Shown one piece after another: positions 43,308 through 52,839 of a stretch of DNA of 64,000 bases. Origin of the DNA: Kistimonas sp964291505 (GTDB taxonomy: Bacteria; Pseudomonadota; Gammaproteobacteria; Pseudomonadales; Endozoicomonadaceae); contig OZ220216.1 in assembly GCA_964291505.2 (NCBI GenBank), positions 1,612,001 to 1,676,000 on the forward strand. Direction: 5' to 3'. The position numbers were made by a program, and so were the translations under genes. Numbering within the stretch: position 1 is the first letter of the stretch; every line of letters starts with the position of its first letter. The notes under the pieces are model-generated. The model was not told the DNA's origin and did not search any database. It worked only from the letters and a program-made list of their open reading frames with translations.

Positions 43308-44405
43308 TTGCCTAAGCGTTTCCCCTTGACCCTGGTGCTGATTGCCGCTCTGGTATTGGCAGCTGCGGTCTACTATCAGTCGACAAGACCCTCCATCCAT
43401 GCCCTCCATGGTAAAACCATGGGCACGACCTACAACATCAAATATGTCGCCGATAACTCGGTTCCTTCAGAGGATATTATTGGCAAGCAGGTGCATCGTG
43501 CCCTGCAGGATGTTGATGACCGCATGTCGACTTATAAGCCGGATTCAGAATTGATGCGGTTTAACCGTCACCCTGTTGATCAGCCGTTTACCGCCAGTGC
43601 TGATCTGGCCGCTTTGATCCGTGAAAGCCAGAAAATTTCCCAAATGTCGGGCGGTGCTTATGATGTGACGTCTGGGGCGCTGGTCAATCTTTGGGGGTTC
43701 GGAGCCGGTAATCAGGCGACAGTGGCATCACTGGATCCCGCACTGGATGATCCTGCGTTTATCCAGTGGCTGGAGGAGAGTGGCGCGTCCCATATACCGC
43801 CTGCGAATAAAATTCAGGAAGCCATGAAAACGGTAGGGTATGGCAGTGTGGCTGTTGATGATGCGCAGAAAACCCTGACCCGTCTAAAGCCCGTCTTTGT
43901 TGATCTTTCTTCGATAGCCAAGGGTTATGGTGTAGATCAGGCCGCCAGGACGCTCGAGGCTGAGGGTATTACGGATTATATGGTTGAAGTTGGCGGCGAA
44001 GTCCGGATTCGTGGGCATAAGCCGGATGGGCAAGCATGGCGTATTGCGATCCGACAGCCGGAATTGCTGACGGAACAGGCTGATGGCATCATAGAAGCCG
44101 ATAACAAGGGGATAGCCACCTCCGGGGATTATCTGAATTACTACGAGCAGGATGGCGTACATTACTCTCATTTGATTGATGCGCGCACCGGCTACCCCGA
44201 GAAACACCGTCTCGCTTCTGTCGCTGTAGTGGCTGACGATACCGCCACGGCTGATGCCTATGCCACGATGTTTATGATCCTCGGGGAAGAAAAGGGTTTG
44301 GCGCTGGCCGAAAAAGAGGGCTTGGCGGCTTACTTTATCTATCATACGGGTAAGGGCTTTGAATCGGTCGCCAGCACGGCCTTTCGGCCATACCTGGTTC
44401 AATAA
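43308..44405 (+). CDS. apbE: FAD:protein FMN transferase ApbE
   Basis: 365-aa enzyme that attaches FMN to Thr in NqrB and NqrC. An N-terminal membrane anchor or signal (LTLVLIAALVLAAAVYY) has no lipobox Cys. Family motifs: HGKTMGTTYNI, MSTYKPDSELMRFN, DLSSIAKGYGVD, EVGGEVRIRG, and metal-binding LIDARTGYP with TADAYAT. The start is a TTG at 43308, with AGGA 9 nt upstream; no in-frame ATG is nearby. It lies after the nqr terminator, so it needs its own promoter or read-through. Confidence 0.93.
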   Translation: MPKRFPLTLVLIAALVLAAAVYYQSTRPSIHALHGKTMGTTYNIKYVADNSVPSEDIIGKQVHRALQDVDDRMSTYKPDSELMRFNRHPVDQPFTASADLAALIRESQKISQMSGGAYDVTSGALVNLWGFGAGNQATVASLDPALDDPAFIQWLEESGASHIPPANKIQEAMKTVGYGSVAVDDAQKTLTRLKPVFVDLSSIAKGYGVDQAARTLEAEGITDYMVEVGGEVRIRGHKPDGQAWRIAIRQPELLTEQADGIIEADNKGIATSGDYLNYYEQDGVHYSHLIDARTGYPEKHRLASVAVVADDTATADAYATMFMILGEEKGLALAEKEGLAAYFIYHTGKGFESVASTAFRPYLVQ

Positions 44406-44453
44406 CTGTTTGCGATAAGCTGTACGACTAACGTCTAATTTGGGTGATATGCA

Positions 44454-44678
44454 ATGACCGTTATGCTCCTGACATTTGCCCTGTTGATGCTCATTATTCT
44501 CGCCATGTCGATCGGTGTGATTTTTGCCAATAAGCCGATCAAGGGGTCATGTGGTGGTTTGGGGAGCCTGGGTCTGAAGGAGGACTGCCCGATTTGTGGT
44601 GGTGGCGATAAGGCGGCTGACAAGCTGCCAGATAACGCTGAATCCCTGTTTTATGATGCCGGTAAGAAGCCGTCATAA
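44454..44678 (+). CDS. nqrM: Na+-NQR maturation protein NqrM
   Basis: 74-aa membrane protein. One helix (about 3-24) is followed by a Cys-rich segment KGSCGGLGSLGLKEDCPICGG. NqrM is required to deliver iron to the Cys site between NqrD and NqrE. Size, motif and position after apbE match the family (formerly DUF539). Confidence 0.93.
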   Translation: MTVMLLTFALLMLIILAMSIGVIFANKPIKGSCGGLGSLGLKEDCPICGGGDKAADKLPDNAESLFYDAGKKPS

Positions 44679-44749
44679 GCGGCCGCACCGGACCTGCGAA
44701 TAATCAGGCGGTTTGATCACCGCCATTAACAGACCATTGGAGTGCCTTG

Positions 44750-46144
44750 ATGGGTGTGAGCAATTATGATGTTGTCGTACTTGGCAGCGGACCGGCCGGT
44801 GAAGGGGCGGCCTTTAACGCAGTCAAGCTGGGGAAGCGAGTCGCGGTTGTCGAGCAGATGCCGACCGTTGGCGGAAACTGTACCCATCTCGGCACCATTC
44901 CCTCCAAAACACTCCGTCACTCCGTCAAGCAGATTTATAGCTTCAACAATAACCCCATGTTCCGGGAGATCGGTGAGCCCAGGTGGTTCAGTTTCCCGAA
45001 CGTGCTGAAAAGTGCCCATGAGGTTATTCAGAAACAGGTCAAATCCCGTACCCAGTATTATGCGCGTAACCGCATTGACCTCTATTTCGGTATGGGCTGT
45101 TTTGTGGATGAGAACACCATTGAAGTGGTGGAAAATGGCGGAAATGTCGAGCATCTCGCTGCGCGTCATATCATCATTGCCACAGGTTCACGGCCGTATC
45201 GACCCGCGGATGTAGATTTCACGCACCCCCGTATTTATGACAGTGATACGATTCTACAGCTCAACCATACACCCCGACGGATTATTATCTATGGAGCGGG
45301 CGTTATTGGTTGTGAATATGCGTCCATATTTTCCAGTCTCGGCGTGCTTGTCGATCTGGTTGATACCCGTGATCGGCTCCTGTCGTTCCTGGATAACGAG
45401 ATTTCGGACGCCCTGAGTTACCACCTCAGGAAAAACAATGTGATCATCCGTCACAACGAGGAATACCAGAAAATCGAAGGGACGGATGATGGGGTGGTCA
45501 TGCACCTTAAGTCAGGCAAGAAAATCAAGGCCAACGCCCTGCTATGGGCGAATGGGCGCAGTGGTAATACGAAGAACCTGGGGCTTGAGAATATTGGGCT
45601 TGAAGCCAACAGTCGTGGGCAGTTGAGCGTCAATGAGTATTACCAGACATCCGTTGATAATGTGTATGCTGCCGGTGATGTTATTGGCTGGCCCAGCCTT
45701 GCTAGTGCCTCTTATGACCAGGGACGTTTCGCGGCTAATAATATTAAGGGTGACGAACCGCCACTGTTTGTTAGCTCGGTACCTGCCGGTATCTATACCA
45801 TTCCCGAGATCAGCTCGCTGGGTAAAACAGAAGAAGAGTTAACTGAGGCTGCTGTTCCTTATGAAGTCGGTAAAGCCTTTTTCTCTCGACTGGCAAGAGC
45901 GCAAATTACCGGTGAAACCGCGGGCATGTTGAAAATACTGTTCCATCGGGAAACGCTCGAAATTCTGGGTATTCACTGTTTTGGTGACCAGGCGGCCGAG
46001 ATTGTTCATATCGGACAGGCCATCATGGAACAGCCGAATGAGGTCAATAGCCTCAAGTATTTCCTGAATACCACCTTCAATTATCCCACCATGGCAGAAG
46101 CCTACCGGGTTGCAGCCTTGGATGGCATGAACCGCGTTTTTTGA
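44750..46144 (+). CDS. sthA: Soluble pyridine nucleotide transhydrogenase SthA
   Basis: 464-aa FAD flavoprotein that moves electrons between NADPH and NAD+. FAD motif VVLGSGPAGEGAA, then GGNCTHLGTIPSKTLR, where the redox-disulfide of related reductases is lost (a hallmark of SthA). Second nucleotide motif IYGAGVIGCEYASIF and FAD motif VYAAGDVIGWP follow. ATG at 44750 has GGAG 7 nt upstream. Confidence 0.96.
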   Translation: MGVSNYDVVVLGSGPAGEGAAFNAVKLGKRVAVVEQMPTVGGNCTHLGTIPSKTLRHSVKQIYSFNNNPMFREIGEPRWFSFPNVLKSAHEVIQKQVKSRTQYYARNRIDLYFGMGCFVDENTIEVVENGGNVEHLAARHIIIATGSRPYRPADVDFTHPRIYDSDTILQLNHTPRRIIIYGAGVIGCEYASIFSSLGVLVDLVDTRDRLLSFLDNEISDALSYHLRKNNVIIRHNEEYQKIEGTDDGVVMHLKSGKKIKANALLWANGRSGNTKNLGLENIGLEANSRGQLSVNEYYQTSVDNVYAAGDVIGWPSLASASYDQGRFAANNIKGDEPPLFVSSVPAGIYTIPEISSLGKTEEELTEAAVPYEVGKAFFSRLARAQITGETAGMLKILFHRETLEILGIHCFGDQAAEIVHIGQAIMEQPNEVNSLKYFLNTTFNYPTMAEAYRVAALDGMNRVF

Positions 46145-46312
46145 TTTTTTCTGAAAATCCCGGGATTGCGCACCATGCGATGTCGGGTTTATCGTTTTTG
46201 GAAACCTCCGCCTGTCTAAGCTGTCTATAAGTATTCTTAGTGTCTAAAAGGCATCCGGTATGGCAACGATTCTGAATTGTTGGATGCTGAGATACCGTGA
46301 AGGAAACACACG

Positions 46313-47656
46313 ATGGCAGTGCCACAGGGCATGACTTCAAATCGGGCCTTTATACTGGCTATTGCGGGTGCCGCAATAGGGCTGGGCAATATCTGGCGTT
46401 TTCCCTATATGGCTGGGGAGAATGGCGGCAGTCTCTTTTTTGTTCTGTATCTATTCTTCGTTTTGCTTTTAGGCATGCCGGTAATGATTTCTGAAATTAT
46501 TATCGGACGGGCAGGGCGTGCTACACCTGCCACTTCGATTCGTCAGTTGGCTGTTGCATCCGGCGGTTCCCGACACTGGGGAAAGCTGGCATGGCTGGGT
46601 ACACTGGCTGCGTTACTGATATTGTCGTTTTATTGCGTGGTATCAGGTTGGGCATTGTTTTATTTTATTCAGTCTGTAACTGGTCAGTTAGGCCAACTGA
46701 CTGCAGATCAGGCACAGAATGTTTTCGAGACATTTCTGGCAGACCCTTTCTCTGTTGTCAGTTATCAGCTGCTGTTTATTGCAATGACGCTGTGTGTCAG
46801 CGCGCGGAATATTGCCAGTGGTATTGAGAGGCTCAACAACCTGATGATGCCGTTGCTATACGTAATATTGATCGCACTGGTTATCGTTACATCACAATTT
46901 CCTGGTTTTTCAGATGCGGTTTATTATCTCTTCACACCTGATTGGCAGAAATTGGAATGGTCGGTTGCTTTGGAAGCCATGGGGCACGCGTTTTTTACGC
47001 TTGCGGTTGGTGCCTGTTGTCTGATGGCTTATGGCGCCTATATGCCTGATCGGCAGTCGGTGTTTAAAGCGGCGGGTATTGTGATTGTGCTGGATTTGCT
47101 GGTTGCAGTGCTGACTGGGTTGGCAACATTTTCCGTCGTTTTTTCGGAAGGATTGGCTCCGTCATCGGGACCGGGACTGATGTTTGAGACACTTCCCGTT
47201 GCACTGGGTGAGTTGTCAGGGGGGCTGTGGTTGATGCCTCTGTTTTTCCTACTGCTGGTCATTGCAACCTGGACGTCCTCGGTGAATCTGGCGGAACCGC
47301 TGGTTGTTGCTATTGCAAGGGCCGGTAATTTCAGCAGGAAAAAGGCGACCATGATGACAGGGGGCATAGTATGCCTGCTGGGATTGATTCCCGCATTGTC
47401 ATTCAATGTTTTCGATTCGGTACACACCCAGTCCGGCAAAACCTTATTTGACCTGTTTACGGCGTTTCCCACAGATATATTGCTGCCGCTGACAGGCTTT
47501 TTGATTCTGCTATTTGCGGGCTTTGTAATAGACAGAGAGATTTTGATGACCCAGCTGGGTATTCACCGAAAACTGTTTCAGCCCTGGCAGATTATTGTGC
47601 GCTATATCAGCCCTGCACTGGTTTTGTTGGTCTTTGCCTGGTCCTGGATGCACTAA
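46313..47656 (+). CDS. Sodium-dependent transporter, NSS (SNF) family
   Basis: 447-aa inner-membrane symporter with about 11-12 helices. Helix 1 has the Na+/substrate motif GAAIGLGNIWRFPYMAGENGG, typical of LeuT-like bacterial transporters of amino acids or amines. AAGGA precedes the ATG at 46313 by about 8 nt. The substrate cannot be told from sequence. Na+ coupling fits the sodium gradient made by Na+-NQR. It overlaps the convergent MATE gene by 4 nt. Confidence 0.92.
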   Translation: MAVPQGMTSNRAFILAIAGAAIGLGNIWRFPYMAGENGGSLFFVLYLFFVLLLGMPVMISEIIIGRAGRATPATSIRQLAVASGGSRHWGKLAWLGTLAALLILSFYCVVSGWALFYFIQSVTGQLGQLTADQAQNVFETFLADPFSVVSYQLLFIAMTLCVSARNIASGIERLNNLMMPLLYVILIALVIVTSQFPGFSDAVYYLFTPDWQKLEWSVALEAMGHAFFTLAVGACCLMAYGAYMPDRQSVFKAAGIVIVLDLLVAVLTGLATFSVVFSEGLAPSSGPGLMFETLPVALGELSGGLWLMPLFFLLLVIATWTSSVNLAEPLVVAIARAGNFSRKKATMMTGGIVCLLGLIPALSFNVFDSVHTQSGKTLFDLFTAFPTDILLPLTGFLILLFAGFVIDREILMTQLGIHRKLFQPWQIIVRYISPALVLLVFAWSWMH

Positions 47657-48972
47657 ATGCTAATCTGGCCCCAGTGTCGACGCTGCCAGACGATCAGAAG
47701 CGCTGTCGATATCAATAGTTTCTGAAGCAATAGAACACACCACACAGCCGTAAGACTGGCGTTACCATCATGGGTGACCAGCCAGATACCGGGTAACATG
47801 AATAGCCATAGCGTACTGAATCGTATGGCAAGCACCGTTTTGTTGGCTCCTGCGCCAAGTAGTGACTGGGTCAAGACGAGCGCAAATGATTCAATAATGA
47901 TGCCGACTCCTGCCAGCTGAAGGGGTAATACCGCTAATTTAACGAGAGTCTCATCACTACCGAGAAAGGGGCCGAGGAACCATTCTGGGAAGACCAGTAC
48001 CGGAACACTGAGTAGTGCTAGGATGGCACAGGCCAGCAGGGCTACATCCAACCCCCATCGCCAGGCTTTCTGCTGTTTGCCAGCGCCCAAAGCGTGACTC
48101 ACCAGCGTAGTCGATGCCATCCCAAGTCCGATACCCGGGAGAATCAGTACCAGTGAAATATTGATCAATACATGGGCAACGGCCATGGCTTCACTACCCA
48201 GTCGGGCGATAAGCCAGAACATCAACGACATGCCAAGAGCAAAACAGGTTTGTTGTGCAGAGTCCGGAATGGCAAGACGAATCAGGCGAAAGAAACCCTG
48301 ACGTGAGGGAAGCCTGAAGCGAAGCCCCGCCTGACGTGCTCGCTGGCGAATAAAATAATGATTTAGAATTGCGCCAAGGTACATGGCGATCAAAGTACCT
48401 GTGGCAGCCCCGGCAACGCCCAGCGGTGGAAAGCCAAGCAGGCCATAAATCAGGATATAGCTGATGATGGCATTGCATAAATGGGTAAACAGCAGCAGGC
48501 GGAAGAAAGCACCAGAATCCCGAATGCCATTCCAAAAGCCTCGATAGGACAAGTTGAGCACGGCAGCCGGCAGGCTCAGCACACGAATGGCAAAGTAGAG
48601 CGCAGCCGCTTCTGTTACTGCATGATCCGTCTGAAAGACAGGCATGATATTGCCCGCTTCCAGGCTGAGTAGGATACAGAGCGGTAGAGCAAAGAGTAAC
48701 GCAATCAGAAATCCGCCGCAGACAGGCTCCAGCAGATTACCCACGCCTTCACCCCGGCGGCGCGCCACCTGAGCCTGGATCGCCGCCGACAAACCACTGA
48801 TCAATCCGAAACTAACAAAAATCGCATAATTCCCGGCCCCGACAGCCGCCAACGCAGATTCACCCAGTTGACCCACCAGAAGTGTGTCAACCAGGTTTAT
48901 CAGGCTTTGCGAGAACATGGTGCCGATGATCGGCAGGCCAAGGGACAGAATTGTGCGGATACGGTCTTGCAC
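47653..48972 (-). CDS. MATE-family efflux transporter
   Basis: 439-aa membrane protein with 12 helices in two homologous halves. It starts LSLGLPIIGTMFSQSLINLVDTLLVGQLG, the classic MATE first helix, and the second half opens with IRLAIPDSAQQTCFALG. Exports organic cations or toxins by Na+ or H+ antiport; the DinF branch is possible. It lies downstream of metH on the same strand, 46 bp after a G/C hairpin at 49000-49014. Confidence 0.92.
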   Translation of the reverse strand: MQDRIRTILSLGLPIIGTMFSQSLINLVDTLLVGQLGESALAAVGAGNYAIFVSFGLISGLSAAIQAQVARRRGEGVGNLLEPVCGGFLIALLFALPLCILLSLEAGNIMPVFQTDHAVTEAAALYFAIRVLSLPAAVLNLSYRGFWNGIRDSGAFFRLLLFTHLCNAIISYILIYGLLGFPPLGVAGAATGTLIAMYLGAILNHYFIRQRARQAGLRFRLPSRQGFFRLIRLAIPDSAQQTCFALGMSLMFWLIARLGSEAMAVAHVLINISLVLILPGIGLGMASTTLVSHALGAGKQQKAWRWGLDVALLACAILALLSVPVLVFPEWFLGPFLGSDETLVKLAVLPLQLAGVGIIIESFALVLTQSLLGAGANKTVLAIRFSTLWLFMLPGIWLVTHDGNASLTAVWCVLLLQKLLISTALLIVWQRRHWGQISI

Positions 48973-49018
48973 AACTACCTCTATCGGGGGCGGAGGAGGC
49001 GGGCCGCAGGCCCGTTCC

Positions 49019-52000
49019 TTATGCCGGATCGTAGTTCAGGTTTGGCGCCAGCCAGCGCTCGGCCTCTTCAATGGTAATGGACTTCCGTTCAGCGTAGCTT
49101 TCCACCTGGTCCCGGTCGATTTTGCCAATGGCAAAGTAGTTCGAATCCGGGTGGGAGAAATACCAGCCGCTGACACTGGCGGTCGGGAACATGGCGAAAT
49201 GTTCCGTGAGGCTGACACTGGTTTCTTGTTCTGCATCCAGCAGACGAAACAGCGTAGCCTTTTCCGTATGGTCAGGGCAGGCAGGATAGCCGGGTGCTGG
49301 ACGAATGCCACGATACGCTTCCTTGATTAACTCGGTATTGTTGAGCTTCTCATCAGGGCAATAGCCCCAGTATTCCTGACGTACACGTTCGTGCATGTAT
49401 TCAGCCAATGCCTCGGCCAGACGATCAGCCAGTGCCTTGACCATGATGCTGTTGTAATCGTCGTGAGCGTCTTCAAAGCTTTTCGCCAGTTCTTCTGCAC
49501 CGATGCCTGCGGTGACGACAAAACCACCCACATAGTCTTCGATGCCAGTGTCGTGGGGCGCGACGAAGTCGGACAGGCTGGCATTGGGTTTGCCGGGCAC
49601 TTTCTGGGTTTGCTGACGGAGATGATGGAGTCTGGCAAGTTCCTCTGTGCGACTCTCGTCGGTATAGAGGACAATATCATCGTGATCAACCTGGCTGGCG
49701 GGCCAGAAACCAATCACTGCCCGAGCTTGGATTTTATCTTCACTGATCAGTGTTTGTAGCACTGCCTGCGCATCATCGAAGAGTTTGCGAGCTTCAGTAC
49801 CAACGACTTGGTCATCGAAGATTTTCGGGTATTTGCCGTGCAGATCCCAGGTGATAAAGAAGGGCGTCCAGTCAATGTAATCGACCAGTGTTGCCAGTGA
49901 AACTGCAAGCGTACGACGTCCCAGAAATGCGGGTTTAGGCGGCTGATAACCCTGCCAGTCGATAGGTGTCTTATAGGTATGGAGCGTGTCGTATGGTCGA
50001 CGTTCCGCCTTGGGGCGGCGATTGGCGTTCCGCTCCCGCACCTTTTCATACTCGGCTTTGACAGAAGCGACAAAATCGGTTTTCAGTGTTTTGCTCAATA
50101 ACTGGGTCGCAACGCTGACACTGCGGGAGGCATCCGGCACATAGACAACGGCATCCTGTTTATAGCAGGGTTCAATCTTAACCGCTGTATGAGCACGTGA
50201 CGTGGTTGCACCGCCAATCAATAAGGGAATATCAAAAGATTGCCGTTCCATCTCTCGGGCGACATGGACCATCTCATCAAGGGACGGTGTGATCAGGCCT
50301 GAGAGACCGATGATATCGACGTTTTCATCACGGGCCGTCTGCAGAATCTTTTCGCAAGGCACCATGACGCCGAGGTCGATCACTTCGTAATTGTTGCACT
50401 GCAGGACAACGCCGACGATATTCTTGCCGATATCGTGGACATCGCCCTTGACGGTAGCCATCAGCACTTTGCCTTTGCTTTCAGTCTTGCCGTCTTTTTC
50501 TTCCTCAATGAAGGGCACCAGGTGCGCAACGGCCTGTTTCATGACCCGTGCGCTTTTGACCACCTGGGGCAGGAACATCTTGCCTTCACCAAACAGGTCG
50601 CCAACGATGTTCATGCCATCCATCAGTGGGCCTTCGATGACTTCAATAGGGCGTGAAGCCTCAAGTCGGGCAACTTCAGTGTCTTCGGTGATGTAGGTCG
50701 TTATGCCTTTGACCAGCGCGTGTTCCAGTCGTTTGTTGACCGGCCACTCGCGCCAGGCCTGGTCTTCTTCCGACTTTTCGGTACTGCCATCGCCACGGTA
50801 CTTGTCGGCAATGGCCAGCAGGGCCTCAGTTGCCCCATTGTTACGATTGAGTACTACGTCTTCGACACAGTTTCTGAGCTCTTCAGGAATATCTTCATAA
50901 ATGGCCAGCTGGCCGGCATTGACGATACCCATATCCATACCCGCGCGAATGGCGTGATACAGAAACACGGCATGAATCGCTTCCCGCACGGGGTTATTGC
51001 CGCGGAAGGAGAAGGACACATTGCTGACCCCGCCGGAAATCATGGCATGGGGCAGGTTCTCTTTAATAAAGCGGGTACTGTTGATGAAGTCGACGGCATA
51101 GTTGTTATGGTCATCAATACCGGTAGCGACAGCGAAGATGTTGGGATCAAAAATAATATCCTGGGGCGGGAAATCCAGTTCATTCACCAGGATGTCATAG
51201 GAGCGCTGGCAGATGGCATTCTTGCGCGCTTCAGTATCCGCCTGGCCTGTTTCATCAAAGGCCATAACGACGACCGCCGCGCCATAACGTTTGCAGAGCA
51301 GAGCCTGTTCCCGGAAGTTGTCTTCACCTTCTTTAAGACTGATGGAATTAACGATTCCCTTGCCCTGAATGCATTTGAGGCCGGCTTCGATGATTTCCCA
51401 CTTGGAAGAATCAATCATGATCGGCACACGGGAAATGTCGGGTTCAGAGGCGATCAGGTTCAGGAACCGGACCATGGCCTGAAGGCTGTCCAGCATGCCT
51501 TCATCCATATTGATATCAATGACTTGCGCGCCATTCTCAACCTGGGTTCTCGCAACATCTAACGCGGTATCGTAATCCTCGGCCTTGATTAATCGCTTGA
51601 ATGCTGCCGACCCGGTAATGTTGCATCGTTCGCCGACGTTGACGAACAGGGAGTCTGCAGTGATGTTGAATGGCTCCAGACCACTCAAACGACATGAAAC
51701 AGGTATCTCTGGAATACGCCGGGGAGATAATGACGTCATACGCCGCGCGATTTCAGCAATATGCGCAGGGCTGGTACCGCAGCAACCGCCGATGATATTG
51801 ACAAGACCGGAACGGGCAAACTCTTCAACGATGTCTGCCATCTGTTCCGGTGTTTCATCATATTCACCGAATTCGTTTGGTAACCCGGCATTGGGATGCG
51901 CGCTGACGTAGGTGTTGGCTTTGGTTGCGAGCTCCAGCACGTAAGGGCGAAGCTCTTCGGCGCCCAGTGCGCAATTCAAGCCAATACTGATCGGTTTCGC

Positions 52001-52720
52001 ATGGGAAACGGAGTTCCAGAAGGCTTCGGTGGTCTGGCCGGACAGGGTTCTGCCTGAGGCATCCGTAATGGTGCCGGAGATCATGATCGGGAGTTCAAGA
52101 CCCAGTTCCGCGTAAACATCCTGAACCGCAAAAATGGCAGCTTTTGCGTTGAGGGTATCAAACACGGTTTCGATCAAGATGATATCGGCTCCGCCCTCAA
52201 TCAGTGCCCGGGTTGCTTCACGGTAGCCTTCAGCTAATTCGTCAAAGGAGGTGTTGCGAAAGCCGGGGTCGTTTACGTCCGGTGAAATGGACGCGGTTCG
52301 GCTGGTCGGCCCGAGTACGCCAGCAACAAAGCGAGGTTTGTCCGGTGTCTCCAGCGTCATGGCGTCGGCGACTTTACGGGCAAGGCGGGCGGATTCCCGG
52401 TTGATGTCGCTGACATGTCCTTCCATGCCGTAATCTGCCATGGCTACCGGTGTGGCGTTGAAGGTGTTGGTTTCGAGAATATCGGCACCGGCTTCGAGGT
52501 AGGCGCGATGAATACCTTCGATAATGGCCGGTTGGGTCAGTGACAGCAGGTCGTTATTGCCTTTCAGGTCTGAAGGCCAGTCCTCGAAGCGTTCCCCCCG
52601 GTAATCGGCTTCCTCAAGTTTGTGTTCCTGGATCATGGTGCCCATGGCGCCGTCCAGAATCAGGATGCGGTTGGCTAAGGCGTCGTGCAGCAGGCTGATA
52701 CGTTTCTCTCTGGACATCAT
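49019..52720 (-). CDS. metH: Cobalamin-dependent methionine synthase MetH
   Basis: 1233-aa modular enzyme making methionine from homocysteine and methyl-tetrahydrofolate. In order: homocysteine/zinc domain (LDGAMGTMIQ; zinc Cys pair in GGCCGTSP near 320), pterin domain (about 355-620), B12 cap and binding domain (DVHDIGKNIVGVVL with the cobalt-ligand His), and reactivation domain (about 900-1233, with RPAPGYPACPDHTEK). Length equals E. coli MetH (1227). Two adjacent ATGs open the gene. I looked for a B12 or SAH riboswitch upstream and saw none. Confidence 0.97.
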   Translation of the reverse strand: MMSREKRISLLHDALANRILILDGAMGTMIQEHKLEEADYRGERFEDWPSDLKGNNDLLSLTQPAIIEGIHRAYLEAGADILETNTFNATPVAMADYGMEGHVSDINRESARLARKVADAMTLETPDKPRFVAGVLGPTSRTASISPDVNDPGFRNTSFDELAEGYREATRALIEGGADIILIETVFDTLNAKAAIFAVQDVYAELGLELPIMISGTITDASGRTLSGQTTEAFWNSVSHAKPISIGLNCALGAEELRPYVLELATKANTYVSAHPNAGLPNEFGEYDETPEQMADIVEEFARSGLVNIIGGCCGTSPAHIAEIARRMTSLSPRRIPEIPVSCRLSGLEPFNITADSLFVNVGERCNITGSAAFKRLIKAEDYDTALDVARTQVENGAQVIDINMDEGMLDSLQAMVRFLNLIASEPDISRVPIMIDSSKWEIIEAGLKCIQGKGIVNSISLKEGEDNFREQALLCKRYGAAVVVMAFDETGQADTEARKNAICQRSYDILVNELDFPPQDIIFDPNIFAVATGIDDHNNYAVDFINSTRFIKENLPHAMISGGVSNVSFSFRGNNPVREAIHAVFLYHAIRAGMDMGIVNAGQLAIYEDIPEELRNCVEDVVLNRNNGATEALLAIADKYRGDGSTEKSEEDQAWREWPVNKRLEHALVKGITTYITEDTEVARLEASRPIEVIEGPLMDGMNIVGDLFGEGKMFLPQVVKSARVMKQAVAHLVPFIEEEKDGKTESKGKVLMATVKGDVHDIGKNIVGVVLQCNNYEVIDLGVMVPCEKILQTARDENVDIIGLSGLITPSLDEMVHVAREMERQSFDIPLLIGGATTSRAHTAVKIEPCYKQDAVVYVPDASRSVSVATQLLSKTLKTDFVASVKAEYEKVRERNANRRPKAERRPYDTLHTYKTPIDWQGYQPPKPAFLGRRTLAVSLATLVDYIDWTPFFITWDLHGKYPKIFDDQVVGTEARKLFDDAQAVLQTLISEDKIQARAVIGFWPASQVDHDDIVLYTDESRTEELARLHHLRQQTQKVPGKPNASLSDFVAPHDTGIEDYVGGFVVTAGIGAEELAKSFEDAHDDYNSIMVKALADRLAEALAEYMHERVRQEYWGYCPDEKLNNTELIKEAYRGIRPAPGYPACPDHTEKATLFRLLDAEQETSVSLTEHFAMFPTASVSGWYFSHPDSNYFAIGKIDRDQVESYAERKSITIEEAERWLAPNLNYDPA

Positions 52721-52797
52721 TATTGTTTCGTCTGGCCTTGGATGGATTAGCGCAGCGCAATGGTACCAGAATTAGCGTCAGCAATGGGATGGGGAAA

Positions 52798-52827
52798 TGG
52801 AAATGCCGTTGGGAACCGGCATTTCCA
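52798..52827 (-). terminator. Terminator after the Bcr/CflA transporter gene
   Basis: Perfect 11-bp stem TGGAAATGCCG / CGGCATTTCCA with an 8-nt loop. It lies 13 bp past the transporter stop; on the minus strand it is followed by TTTCC. Confidence 0.7.
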
Positions 52828-52839
52828 TATATTGATCAA

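Noticed and set aside
49000..49014. CGGGCC / GGCCCG hairpin after metH as terminator
   Set aside because: Stem is good but no T-run follows on the minus strand and the MATE gene continues on the same strand; termination cannot be claimed.
50720..51562. 280-codon open frame antisense to metH
   Set aside because: Wholly inside the conserved pterin region of metH; no ribosome site or family motif.
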